A stretch of 64,000 nucleotides of DNA from Paenibacillus ginsengarvi (GTDB taxonomy: Bacteria > Bacillota > Bacilli > Paenibacillales > NBRC-103111): positions 1 through 64,000 of the forward strand of contig NZ_RBAH01000029.1 of the NCBI RefSeq assembly GCF_003626695.1, given 5' to 3'. Made by a program: the position numbers and the translations under genes. Below the pieces are notes generated by a model. It was not told where the DNA came from, searched no databases, and worked only from the letters and a program-made list of their open reading frames with translations. Below, piece by piece: positions 26,965 through 35,129 of this stretch (position 1 is the stretch's first letter; each line of letters opens with the position of its first letter).

Positions 26965-27017
26965 AAATACACGAACATTCGAAGCGATTTTTCGTTCTTT
27001 TGTTCGTGTATTTTTTT
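26965..27017 (+). terminator. Strong terminator after gsaB
   Basis: A perfect 13-bp inverted repeat, AAATACACGAACA (26965-26977) and TGTTCGTGTATTT (27001-27013), runs into a further T stretch. Confidence 0.92.
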
Positions 27018-27095
27018 CCAGAATATTGGCATGAACAATAACAATTGCTTATCGTTGTAAGAATATATACTTTTCAGCCATTTTCATACGATGTA

Positions 27096-27124
27096 TTGAA
27101 TGATCGTAAAATGCGTGTTATAGT
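27096..27124 (+). promoter_or_regulatory. Predicted gltB promoter with extended -10
   Basis: -35 TTGAAT (27096-27101), 17-nt spacer, -10 TATAGT (27119-27124) preceded by TGT, an extended -10. It is the best promoter between the gsaB terminator and gltB and would give a leader of about 485 nt that includes the telomere-like array. Confidence 0.65.
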
Positions 27125-27210
27125 ATGTATACTTCATCAATTGGATCTAACCATCACCTTATGCAGCTAAAAATGAATCTTGTTAAAAAGCACTCCCGGC
27201 TTAAAAGAAA

Positions 27211-27410
27211 AACCCTTTAAACCTAACTTAAACCCAAAAACCTAAAACCCAAACCTAAACCCTAAACCTAAACCTAAACCCTAAACCCTAAACCCAAAAC
27301 CTAAAACCCAAAACCCAAAACCCAAAACCCTTAAACCCAAAACCTAAAACCCAAAACCCAAAACCCAAAACCCTTAAACCCAAAACCCTTAAACCCAAAA
27401 CCTTAACCCC
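27211..27410. repeat. Telomere-like C-rich tandem repeat array
   Basis: About 200 bp made of some 27 short units, mostly 7 nt: CCCTAAA, CCTAAA, CCCAAAA, CCTAAAA and CCCTTAAA. Strand bias is extreme: the plus strand has almost no G. A 43-bp block (CCCAAAA, CCTAAAA, three CCCAAAA, CCCTTAAA) at 27293-27335 is repeated exactly at 27336-27378. The left part is rich in CCTAAA/CCCTAAA, the plant-type telomere unit; the right part in CCCAAAA. No gene is supported inside. Bases 27411-27540 upstream of gltB are ordinary. Confidence 0.95.
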
Positions 27411-27615
27411 TCACCCGTTCCCTAACCTTTTTCAACGGAATTCTTTTACTATTGCCCTTAATGCCGATACGCGGCTTCAAGTACCCATATTCTTTTTTTC
27501 GGAGCAGAGCTTGCTTCTATTTCGCCATCTCGGCGAACGTTATTCCATTCCATCAAGGAGGTTAGTAGGCCGGGGACAAATGATAGGCTAACGGCAATAC
27601 CGGCCGAAATCACAT

Positions 27616-30600
27616 ATGAACGAAAAGATGATCAACGAAGGACGTTTCCAAAACCTGCTTCAAACCGAGCACGATAGCTGCGGTATTATATGCATCATTG
27701 AAAAAAACGGTCAGCCGTCCCGAGACAACATCCAGAAAACGATCGAAGCGCTCGTCAAAATGGAGCACCGCTCCGGTTTTATCGACGGCGAAGGCGACGG
27801 CTGCGGCATTTTGACCGACATTCCGCGCGCGCTCTGGTCGAAGCGCCTGACGGACGCCGGACTGTCCGGCGAGATTGCCCAAGATTCTCGCTTTTCGATC
27901 GCACACATCTTCATTCCGCGCAAGCTGGATTTATCCGTAGCCGAAATCCAGACGGCGATTCGCTCCATGTTCGCAGAACGCGGCATCCGCATCTTGCTTG
28001 AGCAGGAAGCGCAAACGGACAGCAGCATACTGGGTAAAAACGGCCGTCTCGACGAACCGTGCTTCTGGCAAGTAGCTGCCCTGTGCGAGCAGGAAGGCGT
28101 CGTCGTAGCCGACCATCTGTTCGAGCTGCACGTGGCGATCGAAGACCGATTCAACGTACACGTCGCCTCGCTCAGCAATTATACCGCATCGTACAAAGTG
28201 CTTGGCGCGGCCAGCATTTTGCCGAAATATTTCAAGGACACCCAAGACCCGCTGTTCGCCGCTCAGGTGACGATCGGTCACAATCGGTATTCGACGAACA
28301 CGCTGTCGAACTTTTTCCGGGTGCAGCCGTTCTCCCTGCTCGGTCATAACGGGGAAATTAACACGGTTAAGAAAATGCGTTACGAAGCCGATATGATCGG
28401 CGTCCCGCTCGTAGACGGCGGCAGCGACTCGCAGGATATGAACCGTGTTATCGAGACGTTTATTCACCGCTCGGGCCTGAGCCTGTTCGAAGCGATGGAG
28501 CTCATTTTCCCGCCGATTCATAACGAGATCAAGCTGTTCCGTCCCGAGCTTCAGGACTTGTATATGTATTATCGCCAAATTTGGGGCCACTATGCTCAAG
28601 GTCCGGCCGGCATCGTTTCCCGATACGGCAACGAATGCATCTTCAGCGTTGATGCCCTCGGTCTTCGCCCGCTGTGGATGGTGGAAAGCGAAACGTCGCT
28701 GTACTTCTCCTCCGAGCAAGGGGTCATTACGGTAGATCAGATGGTAGCCGAGCCGAAGCCGGTAGCGCCGGGCGAAAAAATCGGCGTCGAGCTGACGAAC
28801 GGCCAGCCAATACGCGTCATCCCTTACGTTGATGTGCAAACGAAAGTGCTGGAGCGTACGGCGAAACGGCTCAGCCTGCAAGGCGAAGGCAAGCATCTTT
28901 ACTTCGGCAAAACGGACGCCGCCGCGCAGCCGCTCGCCAAAGTCACGGCAACGGATAAACTGTACAGCGCGTTCGGTTGGGACCGCGACGGCATCCAGAT
29001 GATCGAATCGATGGCGCAAACCGGCGCGGAGCCGATCCGGTCGCTCGGCCACGACTCGCCGCATGCCGCCATTCACTGGGAGCGGCAAAACATTCCCGAC
29101 TTCATCAAGGAGAGCGTAGCCGTCGTGACGAACCCGGCGATCGACCGCGACCGCGAGCAGGAGCATTTCTCGACCCGCGTCGTCATCGGACGCCGCCCGT
29201 CCTTGTACGGCCAGCCGGGAGCCGAAACTCGCTTCGAGATTATGGCGCCTATGGTGCTGGAAGGCGAGAACGGCATCGGCTCCTCCGAGGAAATCGGCCA
29301 TCTGTCGCTGGAGCAAATTATCGCGGAATGCCGCAAGCAAGGCGAAGGAGCGGTAGCCGAGTTGTCGATTACGTTCAAACGCGGCACCTCGCTGCAAGCG
29401 GCGCTGGATCGGCTAGCGGAGGAAGCCGTAGCGGCTGTCCGCGGTGGGGCAACACTCGTCCTGCTTGACGATGCGAAGGCGCATCAGGACGACAATCTGT
29501 GGATGGACCCGCATCTTGCCATTTCCAAAATTGATGTGGCGCTGCGCGCCGAAAAGCTCGGCTTCGGCGACAATCTGCGCCGGCACGCGTCGATCGCCGT
29601 CCGCTCGGCAGCGATCCGAAACCTGCACGACATTGCACTCGCATGCGGCCTCGGCGCAGAGATTGTCTCGCCGTACATCCTGTTCGAGACGGCTGCGGCC
29701 AAGGACGGCGCGGCGGCTGCGCGCAAAGTGCTGCTGACGCTGCAAAAAGGGCTGGAGAAAGTCATTTCCACCATCGGTACGCATGAGCTTCGCGGCTATA
29801 CCCGCTTCTTCTCGGCGATCGGCCTGAAGCCCGAGCTGGCGGAGGTGCTCGACATCGTCAGCTACCTCGGCAGCGAGAACGCAGGCACCGGCTACGCCGA
29901 GCTGGAGAAGGATGCGGAAGCCCGTTATGCGGATTTTCAAAACCCGAAGGCGAAAGCGGCGAAAAACTTCCGTTTCTTCCAGCGGATGTGGAAAGCGCTC
30001 GGCGACGCCGCCTCCGGCGAAGCGCCTTACAGCGAATACCGCGACAAGCTGCAGGAGGAAGAGAAGAAAAATCCGATCTCGATCCGTCACGTGGCGGAGT
30101 TCGACTTTGCCAAATCCGGACGCAAGCCAATTCATCCGTCCGAGGTGGATATTTCCGTAGGCAAACACAGCCTGCCGATGCTCATCTCCTCCATGTCGTT
30201 CGGCTCGCAGAACGAAACGGCGTTCCGTGCCTATGCGGAAGCGGGCGAACGGATGAACATGGTGACGATGAACGGCGAAGGCGGCGAAATCAAAGACATG
30301 CTCGGCCGCTACAAAAAAACACGCGGCGCCCAAGTCGCTTCCGGCCGATTCGGCGTTAACGTCGAGCTGGCGAACGCCGTCGCGTTCCTTGAAATCAAAA
30401 TCGGCCAAGGCGCAAAGCCGGGCGAAGGCGGTCACCTGCCGGGCTCGAAGGTCACGGCCAAAATCGCCGCCGCCCGTAACGCAACGATCGGCTCGGATCT
30501 GATCTCGCCGTCCAACAACCATGACATTTATTCGATCGAAGACTTGGCGCAGCTTATTTCCGAGCTGAAGGAAGCGAGCGGACGGAAAGCGCAAATTATC

Positions 30601-32151
30601 GTCAAAGTACCGATCGTACCGGGCATCGGCACGATTGCGGTCGGCGTTGCCAAGGCGGGAGCCGACGTCATCACGCTGTCCGGCTTCGACGGCGGCACTG
30701 GGGCGGCTCGCGTCCACTCGCTCACCCACGTCGGCTTGCCGACCGAGATCGGCACGAAGCTGGCGCACGTCGCGCTTATTGAAGCCGGTCTTCGCCACAA
30801 GGTGGAGCTGTGGTCCGACGGAGGCATGAAATCCGGTGCGGACGTTGTGAAAATGTTCCTGCTCGGCGCAAACCGCGTCGGATTCGGAAGCCTCTCCATG
30901 CAGGCGATCGGCTGTACGACTTGCCGCGGCTGCCATCTCGATACGTGCCACGTCGGGATCGCCACACAGATCGACTCGATGGAGGAAGCGGAAGAGAAAG
31001 GGCTTCGCCGCTTCGTACCGCGCCAATTCGATCTTGCTGTTGAATCCCTCGTCCGGCTGTTCGGCGGCATGGGCGACGAAATCCGCGAAATCGTGGCGCA
31101 GTTCGGCTTCCAAAGCGCGCAGGAGCTCGTCGGCCGCTCCGACCTGCTGAAGCAAACGGCCCAGCTTGAACGAATCGATCTGTCCGATCTGCTTCGTCCG
31201 GCTCCGCTGTCGTTCCTGCAAGCGGCCGAAGCCGAAGCGGCTGCCGCCGTATCATCGGATATCCGCATTGCGGCCGGCGCGGAAGGCCAGGAGTTTTACC
31301 CGGATTCGCTGTCGTACAACAAGTCGGTCGAGCGGAACTGGTCCGGCATCGATGCCGAATCGCGCATTATCGGAACCCGCTTCTCCAGCCACCGCGTACG
31401 CGACCGGTTCGATGGCAGCTACGATAAGCTTCCGGAAGCATCGCTCGTTCTGAAGGACGGCTCCGTACCGGGTATCGGTCTCGGCGCGTTTAACGCCCGC
31501 GGCGTCAACATTACCGTTCACGGCGGGGCTGAGGACGGCGTAGGCAAAATGTCGCTCGGCGGCAAAGTCGCCATCTTGAAATCGCCGGGCAAAACGGGCC
31601 GGTTCATCGACGGCTCGGTCGGCAAATCGTTCTGCTACGGCGCGCAAAAAGGAACGTTTATCGTGCAAGGCGGCGCCGATTCCCGCGCCTGCATCCGGCT
31701 GTCCGGCGCCGATGTCATCTTCGGCGGCGAGATAACCCAGCCGCTGCAAGACGAGCTCGGCTCGATCGCCAGCCGCGCGAACCTGAAAGGCTTCGCCTTC
31801 GAATATATGACGAACGGCCGCGCCGTCGTGATGGGCGATCCGGGTCCGTGGATTTGCGCGGGGATGACCGGCGGCGTCATCTACCAGCGCTTGCTTCCGG
31901 AGATGGGGCTCGACCAGAAAGCGATCGAGCGCCGCGTCGCCAAAGGCGCAAAGGTGAGCATCCAGCCGCTCGGCGCGCAAAGCCGCAAAGATTTGACCGA
32001 GCTGCTCGGCGTATACCGCGACGAGCTGCAAGCGTCCGGGCAAGCGGAAACGGCGGCAAAAATCGAGGCGCTGCTAGGCAACCTCGACGCCAGCTTCGTA
32101 CGCATTTCCCCGGTCGGCATGCAGGCCGATCAATCGGTGGCAACGGAATAA
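27616..32151 (+). CDS. gltB: Glutamate synthase, large (alpha) subunit
   Basis: A 1511-residue protein making glutamate from glutamine and 2-oxoglutarate. The N-terminal class II amidotransferase uses Cys22 as nucleophile after removal of a 21-residue propeptide (EHDSCGI context). The central and FMN-binding domains follow (GEGGEIKDMLGRYKK; PGEGGHLPGSKV), and the 3Fe-4S motif C-x5-C-x4-C is present in CTTCRGCHLDTCHVGIATQ. The glycine-rich beta-helix domain (GADVIFGGEI, MTGGVIYQRL) closes the protein. No small subunit gene (gltD) lies beside it. The start is odd: ATG at 27616 has no SD, and the next in-frame stop upstream is at 27589. An orphan AAGGAGG at 27555 lies far upstream. See findings for the leader. 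Confidence 0.97.
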   Translation: MNEKMINEGRFQNLLQTEHDSCGIICIIEKNGQPSRDNIQKTIEALVKMEHRSGFIDGEGDGCGILTDIPRALWSKRLTDAGLSGEIAQDSRFSIAHIFIPRKLDLSVAEIQTAIRSMFAERGIRILLEQEAQTDSSILGKNGRLDEPCFWQVAALCEQEGVVVADHLFELHVAIEDRFNVHVASLSNYTASYKVLGAASILPKYFKDTQDPLFAAQVTIGHNRYSTNTLSNFFRVQPFSLLGHNGEINTVKKMRYEADMIGVPLVDGGSDSQDMNRVIETFIHRSGLSLFEAMELIFPPIHNEIKLFRPELQDLYMYYRQIWGHYAQGPAGIVSRYGNECIFSVDALGLRPLWMVESETSLYFSSEQGVITVDQMVAEPKPVAPGEKIGVELTNGQPIRVIPYVDVQTKVLERTAKRLSLQGEGKHLYFGKTDAAAQPLAKVTATDKLYSAFGWDRDGIQMIESMAQTGAEPIRSLGHDSPHAAIHWERQNIPDFIKESVAVVTNPAIDRDREQEHFSTRVVIGRRPSLYGQPGAETRFEIMAPMVLEGENGIGSSEEIGHLSLEQIIAECRKQGEGAVAELSITFKRGTSLQAALDRLAEEAVAAVRGGATLVLLDDAKAHQDDNLWMDPHLAISKIDVALRAEKLGFGDNLRRHASIAVRSAAIRNLHDIALACGLGAEIVSPYILFETAAAKDGAAAARKVLLTLQKGLEKVISTIGTHELRGYTRFFSAIGLKPELAEVLDIVSYLGSENAGTGYAELEKDAEARYADFQNPKAKAAKNFRFFQRMWKALGDAASGEAPYSEYRDKLQEEEKKNPISIRHVAEFDFAKSGRKPIHPSEVDISVGKHSLPMLISSMSFGSQNETAFRAYAEAGERMNMVTMNGEGGEIKDMLGRYKKTRGAQVASGRFGVNVELANAVAFLEIKIGQGAKPGEGGHLPGSKVTAKIAAARNATIGSDLISPSNNHDIYSIEDLAQLISELKEASGRKAQIIVKVPIVPGIGTIAVGVAKAGADVITLSGFDGGTGAARVHSLTHVGLPTEIGTKLAHVALIEAGLRHKVELWSDGGMKSGADVVKMFLLGANRVGFGSLSMQAIGCTTCRGCHLDTCHVGIATQIDSMEEAEEKGLRRFVPRQFDLAVESLVRLFGGMGDEIREIVAQFGFQSAQELVGRSDLLKQTAQLERIDLSDLLRPAPLSFLQAAEAEAAAAVSSDIRIAAGAEGQEFYPDSLSYNKSVERNWSGIDAESRIIGTRFSSHRVRDRFDGSYDKLPEASLVLKDGSVPGIGLGAFNARGVNITVHGGAEDGVGKMSLGGKVAILKSPGKTGRFIDGSVGKSFCYGAQKGTFIVQGGADSRACIRLSGADVIFGGEITQPLQDELGSIASRANLKGFAFEYMTNGRAVVMGDPGPWICAGMTGGVIYQRLLPEMGLDQKAIERRVAKGAKVSIQPLGAQSRKDLTELLGVYRDELQASGQAETAAKIEALLGNLDASFVRISPVGMQADQSVATE

Positions 32152-32172
32152 TTTTATATGCTAATACCGAAG

Positions 32173-32212
32173 TCCCCCGAATGCCTGGCGCATCCGGGGG
32201 ATTCTCGTTTTT
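32173..32212 (+). terminator. gltB terminator
   Basis: TCCCCCG (32173-32179) and CGGGGGA (32195-32201) enclose ATGC / GCAT, followed by TTCTCGTTTTT. Its tail abuts the stop codon of the convergent lipoprotein gene. Confidence 0.85.
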
Positions 32213-32528
32213 ATCGGGCCGGCCTTCCCATTTCCTGAAGCTGGGTGCCGCCACCCTCCTCCGTCGTGTAGGGCGCGCCGCCGTCCGAAATGCCCGAAGG
32301 ATTCGTTTTCGGCAGTACGGGCTTCGTTTCCGGCACGGAGCTGCCTTTCGGCAAATTCGTATTGACCCGGTCCTCCATATGCTCGCCCTTCCTCATGCCG
32401 CGGGTATCTTCGGTATCCTCGGTCCGTACGGGCTGCTGCTGCATCCGGTAATCGCCCTGCCGGCAGCCGGATATCGACAAAACGACGAGCACGGCTGCCG
32501 CTGCGGCGGTCCAATTCGCTTTTTTCAT
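32211..32528 (-). CDS. Small lipoprotein of unknown function
   Basis: A 105-residue protein. MKKANWTAAAAAVLVVLSIS followed by GC is a clear type II signal sequence (lipobox SISGC, Cys22). The mature part is hydrophilic and low in structure: Arg/Glu/Asp-rich (TEDTEDTRGMRKGEHMED), then Pro/Ser/Thr/Gly-rich. SD GAAGGTGG precedes the ATG. No family is recognised. It lies alone between gltB (convergent) and the HAD gene (divergent). Confidence 0.78.
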   Translation of the reverse strand: MKKANWTAAAAAVLVVLSISGCRQGDYRMQQQPVRTEDTEDTRGMRKGEHMEDRVNTNLPKGSSVPETKPVLPKTNPSGISDGGAPYTTEEGGGTQLQEMGRPAR

Positions 32529-32658
32529 CTAGGTCCACCTTCTTCCTGTGCGGTATGGATGAAATCTTATTTAGGTTGCCCCGAAAGAAGTGGTACAATA
32601 GACATGTCCGCCGCAATTTTCATCAAGTTTCATCGAGACAGCAAGGAGGCGAATTCCG

Positions 32659-33396
32659 ATGAACAAACAAACGATTTTATTCGATCTGGACGATACGCTT
32701 ATTCATTGCAATAAATATTTCAACGAGGTGCTCGACCAATTCGCCGATCTAATGACGACCTGGTTTCGCAGCATGCCGCTGCAAGCGGGCGACGTGAAAC
32801 GGAAGCAATACGAGTTCGATTCGGTCGGCGTTCACAAGCTCGGCTTCGCCGCCGGTCACTTCCCCAATTCGCTCGTGGAGACGTACGAGCATTACTCGGC
32901 CATGTCCGGTCGCGAGCCTAGCGCGGACGAGCGCGAGCAGCTCATCTCCCTTGGCAAAAGCGTATACGAATTTCCGAACATCGAACCGTACCCGAATATG
33001 ACCGAAACGCTGGGACTTCTCCGCGATCAAGGTCACGAGCTGTTTCTGTACACGGGCGGCGACGAGACTATACAGGAAAGCAAAGTGAAACGCGCCGGCC
33101 TTACCGCCTACTTCGGCGACCGGCTGTTCATTTCGGCGCATAAAACGACGGATGTGCTGGAATCGATACTGACCCGGCAAAAATTCAACCGGGACAAAAC
33201 GTGGATGATCGGCAATTCGATCCGCACCGATGTCGTACCCGCTTTGGAAACCGACATTAACGCCATTCATATTCCTGCTATTCTGGAATGGCAATATAAC
33301 GTGGTAGACATCGACGTCAAGCCGAAACGCGCCTTTTTACAGCTGCATCAACTGCTTGACGTGCCTCCGGCCATAGGACGGTACAGCGCGATATAA
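32659..33396 (+). CDS. HAD-superfamily hydrolase
   Basis: A protein of 245 residues, soluble. Motif I is FDLDDTL (nucleophile Asp at about residue 10), motif II is in FLYTGGDE (Thr about 127), motif III uses the lysine near DRLFISAHKTTDV, and motif IV is in MIGNSIRTDVVPA. The arrangement with a helical cap after motif I makes it a subfamily I phosphatase or dehalogenase-like enzyme; many such proteins are phosphoglycolate or nucleotide phosphatases. Start: ATG with AAGGAGG upstream. Substrate cannot be told. It is monocistronic. Confidence 0.88.
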   Translation: MNKQTILFDLDDTLIHCNKYFNEVLDQFADLMTTWFRSMPLQAGDVKRKQYEFDSVGVHKLGFAAGHFPNSLVETYEHYSAMSGREPSADEREQLISLGKSVYEFPNIEPYPNMTETLGLLRDQGHELFLYTGGDETIQESKVKRAGLTAYFGDRLFISAHKTTDVLESILTRQKFNRDKTWMIGNSIRTDVVPALETDINAIHIPAILEWQYNVVDIDVKPKRAFLQLHQLLDVPPAIGRYSAI

Positions 33397-33404
33397 TGCT
33401 TCGT

Positions 33405-33451
33405 AAAAAAGGGCGTCCCCAGTCATCTGATGACTGTAAGGGACAGCCCTT
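33405..33451 (-). terminator. Terminator of the sigma/DUF4367 operon
   Basis: On the minus strand: AAGGGCTGTCCC..GGGGACGCCCTT with inner AGTCATC-AGATGACT, then TTTTTTACG. The T tail makes it directional for the leftward genes. Confidence 0.85.
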
Positions 33452-33464
33452 CTCGGCGCGAGCG

Positions 33465-34319
33465 TTACTCCGCCGGAGCGGGTGCGGCTCTTTGGGTTTG
33501 CTGCAAGTTTTTGAGCTTATCCTTCCCTTCTTCCGTCAGAGGAGCGACCGGGTCCCCGGTTTGCATTCCCGAAACGATTTTACCGAGCGTATCGGCATCA
33601 AAGTCCTCCTGGGCATACAACTCAACCGTAAAGCCGCGGTCTTCCCAGATGACAATTCCGTTTGCAAAAAACACCGTTGTCCCGCCGATCGTTTGCTTTT
33701 TCACTTCATCCGCTGTGGAAATTCCGTTTTCTCCTCCTTTGGAGACCAGCATATTCAAAGATTGCTCGCCCTTCCTGTACTGTAACTCGGCCATGCTGCT
33801 CCCTTGAATGACCGTATTTACATATTCGTATCCGCTCAGCCACCCAGGGGCTGGAAAATTCAAACCGAGGGCATTGCGGGCTTCCTGAAGGCTCAGTGTA
33901 ACCGGTTTGGAGGCTTCCCTTACAGGATTTCCTGCGTTACTAGAGCTCGTTTCCACTCCCGTCCCTGCTCCTTCATTTTGCTGAACCGGAACCGCACCTT
34001 CATATTGCGTAATTTTCATGTTGCCGATATGGAATTGGGCGAAAATCGTTTGAAACATCTCCTGCGCATAAGTCGTTGCCGAAAATCCCCCGATCAGGCC
34101 AAGGGCGACAACCCCAGCCGCAATACCCGATCTCCATTTCCGTTTGTTCATAGTAATTTTCCCGTCCTTTGTCCGTTTAGAATCGTTTAGTTTTCCATTC
34201 TCCATATTGCGAACGATCCGGTTATAAAGCCGCTCTTTCAGAAACGGATCATTCGGTTCGTCGGCTTCCAGATAGTTCGATAACCGGCCCAGCTTGTCCA
34301 GATCGTTTTGGTCACTCAT
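33465..34319 (-). CDS. DUF4367-type anti-sigma-like membrane protein
   Basis: A 284-residue protein. The N-terminal ~55 residues are charged and cytosolic, one membrane helix follows (GIAAGVVALGLIGGFSATTYA, about 64-85), and the outside part ends in a DUF4367-like domain (LNFPAPGWLSGYEYVNT, FFANGIVIWEDRGFTVELYA). It overlaps the preceding sigma-factor gene by eight bases, so the two are translationally coupled. The arrangement predicts that this protein holds the sigma factor at the membrane until an envelope signal is felt; it lacks a zinc anti-sigma HxxxCxxC motif. An Asn/Ser/Glu-rich spacer lies around residues 110-140. Confidence 0.82.
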   Translation of the reverse strand: MSDQNDLDKLGRLSNYLEADEPNDPFLKERLYNRIVRNMENGKLNDSKRTKDGKITMNKRKWRSGIAAGVVALGLIGGFSATTYAQEMFQTIFAQFHIGNMKITQYEGAVPVQQNEGAGTGVETSSSNAGNPVREASKPVTLSLQEARNALGLNFPAPGWLSGYEYVNTVIQGSSMAELQYRKGEQSLNMLVSKGGENGISTADEVKKQTIGGTTVFFANGIVIWEDRGFTVELYAQEDFDADTLGKIVSGMQTGDPVAPLTEEGKDKLKNLQQTQRAAPAPAE

Positions 34320-34890
34320 AGTTGACCCCCCCGGCCTCTAAGGTCTTTTGGAGCTTTTTCAAACTCCGGTGCAAAACAACGCCCGCGTTCGACTCGCTAA
34401 TTCCCAGCAGCTCTGCGATTTCGGCATTTTTTAATCCGGCGCCGAACTTCATCGCGACGAGATGTCGTTCTTTTTCCCGCAGCTTGCTCAGCGCCTTGAA
34501 CAATTCCCGATGATTGTCGTCGCGAATGGCCTGCTCTTCGGGCGAATGTTTGGACATCACGAGATCCCGCAAGGCATCGAGGGAGAACAACGCTCTTTTT
34601 TTCTGCGTCCGATAATAGTCGGTCACGACATTTCTGACGATGGCGAACAGCCAAACTTCGAATGCCGCTTTTTCCGGGGAATACCGGTCATATTTGCAAA
34701 TAACGGTCTCGAAAACCTGACTGCACAGGTCCTCCGCAGCGTAATGATGATGGATCCGGTAGCAAATATATTTGTAAACCCTTTTGTGATAAAGGTCGAA
34801 CATATGCGCGAAATCTTCCTTGGACATCAATCGGTCCGGCTTGTCCGCCTTGTCCAGGTAACGATCCGCGGCGGGGTGCACCACTTCCAT
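34312..34890 (-). CDS. ECF-type RNA polymerase sigma factor
   Basis: A protein of 192 residues from ATG 34890 (AAGGAGGAAGGCGG upstream); a longer frame to 34959 lacks an SD. Region 2 is seen in FDLYHKRVYKYICYRIHHHY and AFEVWLFAIVRNVVTDYYR; region 4 helix-turn-helix in LKNAEIAELLGISESNAGVVLHRSLKKL. The protein directs RNA polymerase to stress-type promoters. It is cotranscribed with the DUF4367 partner. A 20-bp perfect palindrome 56 bases upstream of the start may be a control site. No self-regulated ECF promoter was recognised with confidence. Confidence 0.93.
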   Translation of the reverse strand: MEVVHPAADRYLDKADKPDRLMSKEDFAHMFDLYHKRVYKYICYRIHHHYAAEDLCSQVFETVICKYDRYSPEKAAFEVWLFAIVRNVVTDYYRTQKKRALFSLDALRDLVMSKHSPEEQAIRDDNHRELFKALSKLREKERHLVAMKFGAGLKNAEIAELLGISESNAGVVLHRSLKKLQKTLEAGGVNYE

Positions 34891-34945
34891 CCGCCTTCCT
34901 CCTTTTCGAATGAGTGGGCTGCAGCCCGGATTGGCAGGAGAGTTT

Positions 34946-34965
34946 AACAAATTGCGCAATTTGTT
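34946..34965. promoter_or_regulatory. 20-bp perfect palindrome upstream of the sigma gene
   Basis: AACAAATTGCGCAATTTGTT is its own reverse complement over all 20 bases. It lies 56 bases before the sigma-factor ATG, a typical operator position. The binding protein is unknown. Confidence 0.6.
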
Positions 34966-35033
34966 TGTTGTGAACTCACAATAGTTAATACGTCAAAAAC
35001 TCAAATCCATTAACAAAAGCAAATTGTTTTTAG

Positions 35034-35070
35034 AAAAAAGGAAGAAGGCACCCTCCGCACGGAGAGCGCC
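35034..35070 (-). terminator. Terminator after the GH4 gene
   Basis: Minus strand: GGCGCTCTCCG - TG - CGGAGGGTGCC followed by TTCTTCCTTTTTT. The stem has mismatches but good GC content. Confidence 0.7.
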
Positions 35071-35129
35071 CTCATCTTGTTACTCCCTATTTAGTTAGAC
35101 GAAGCTTCAGGCGATAAGGACCCATTCGT

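Noticed and set aside
27211..27410. True telomere or linear chromosome end
   Set aside because: The array is internal, with intact bacterial genes and regulatory signals on both sides.
29413..31221. A 602-codon minus-strand frame inside gltB
   Set aside because: Shadow of the conserved glutamate synthase frame; composition and lack of start signals argue against a gene.
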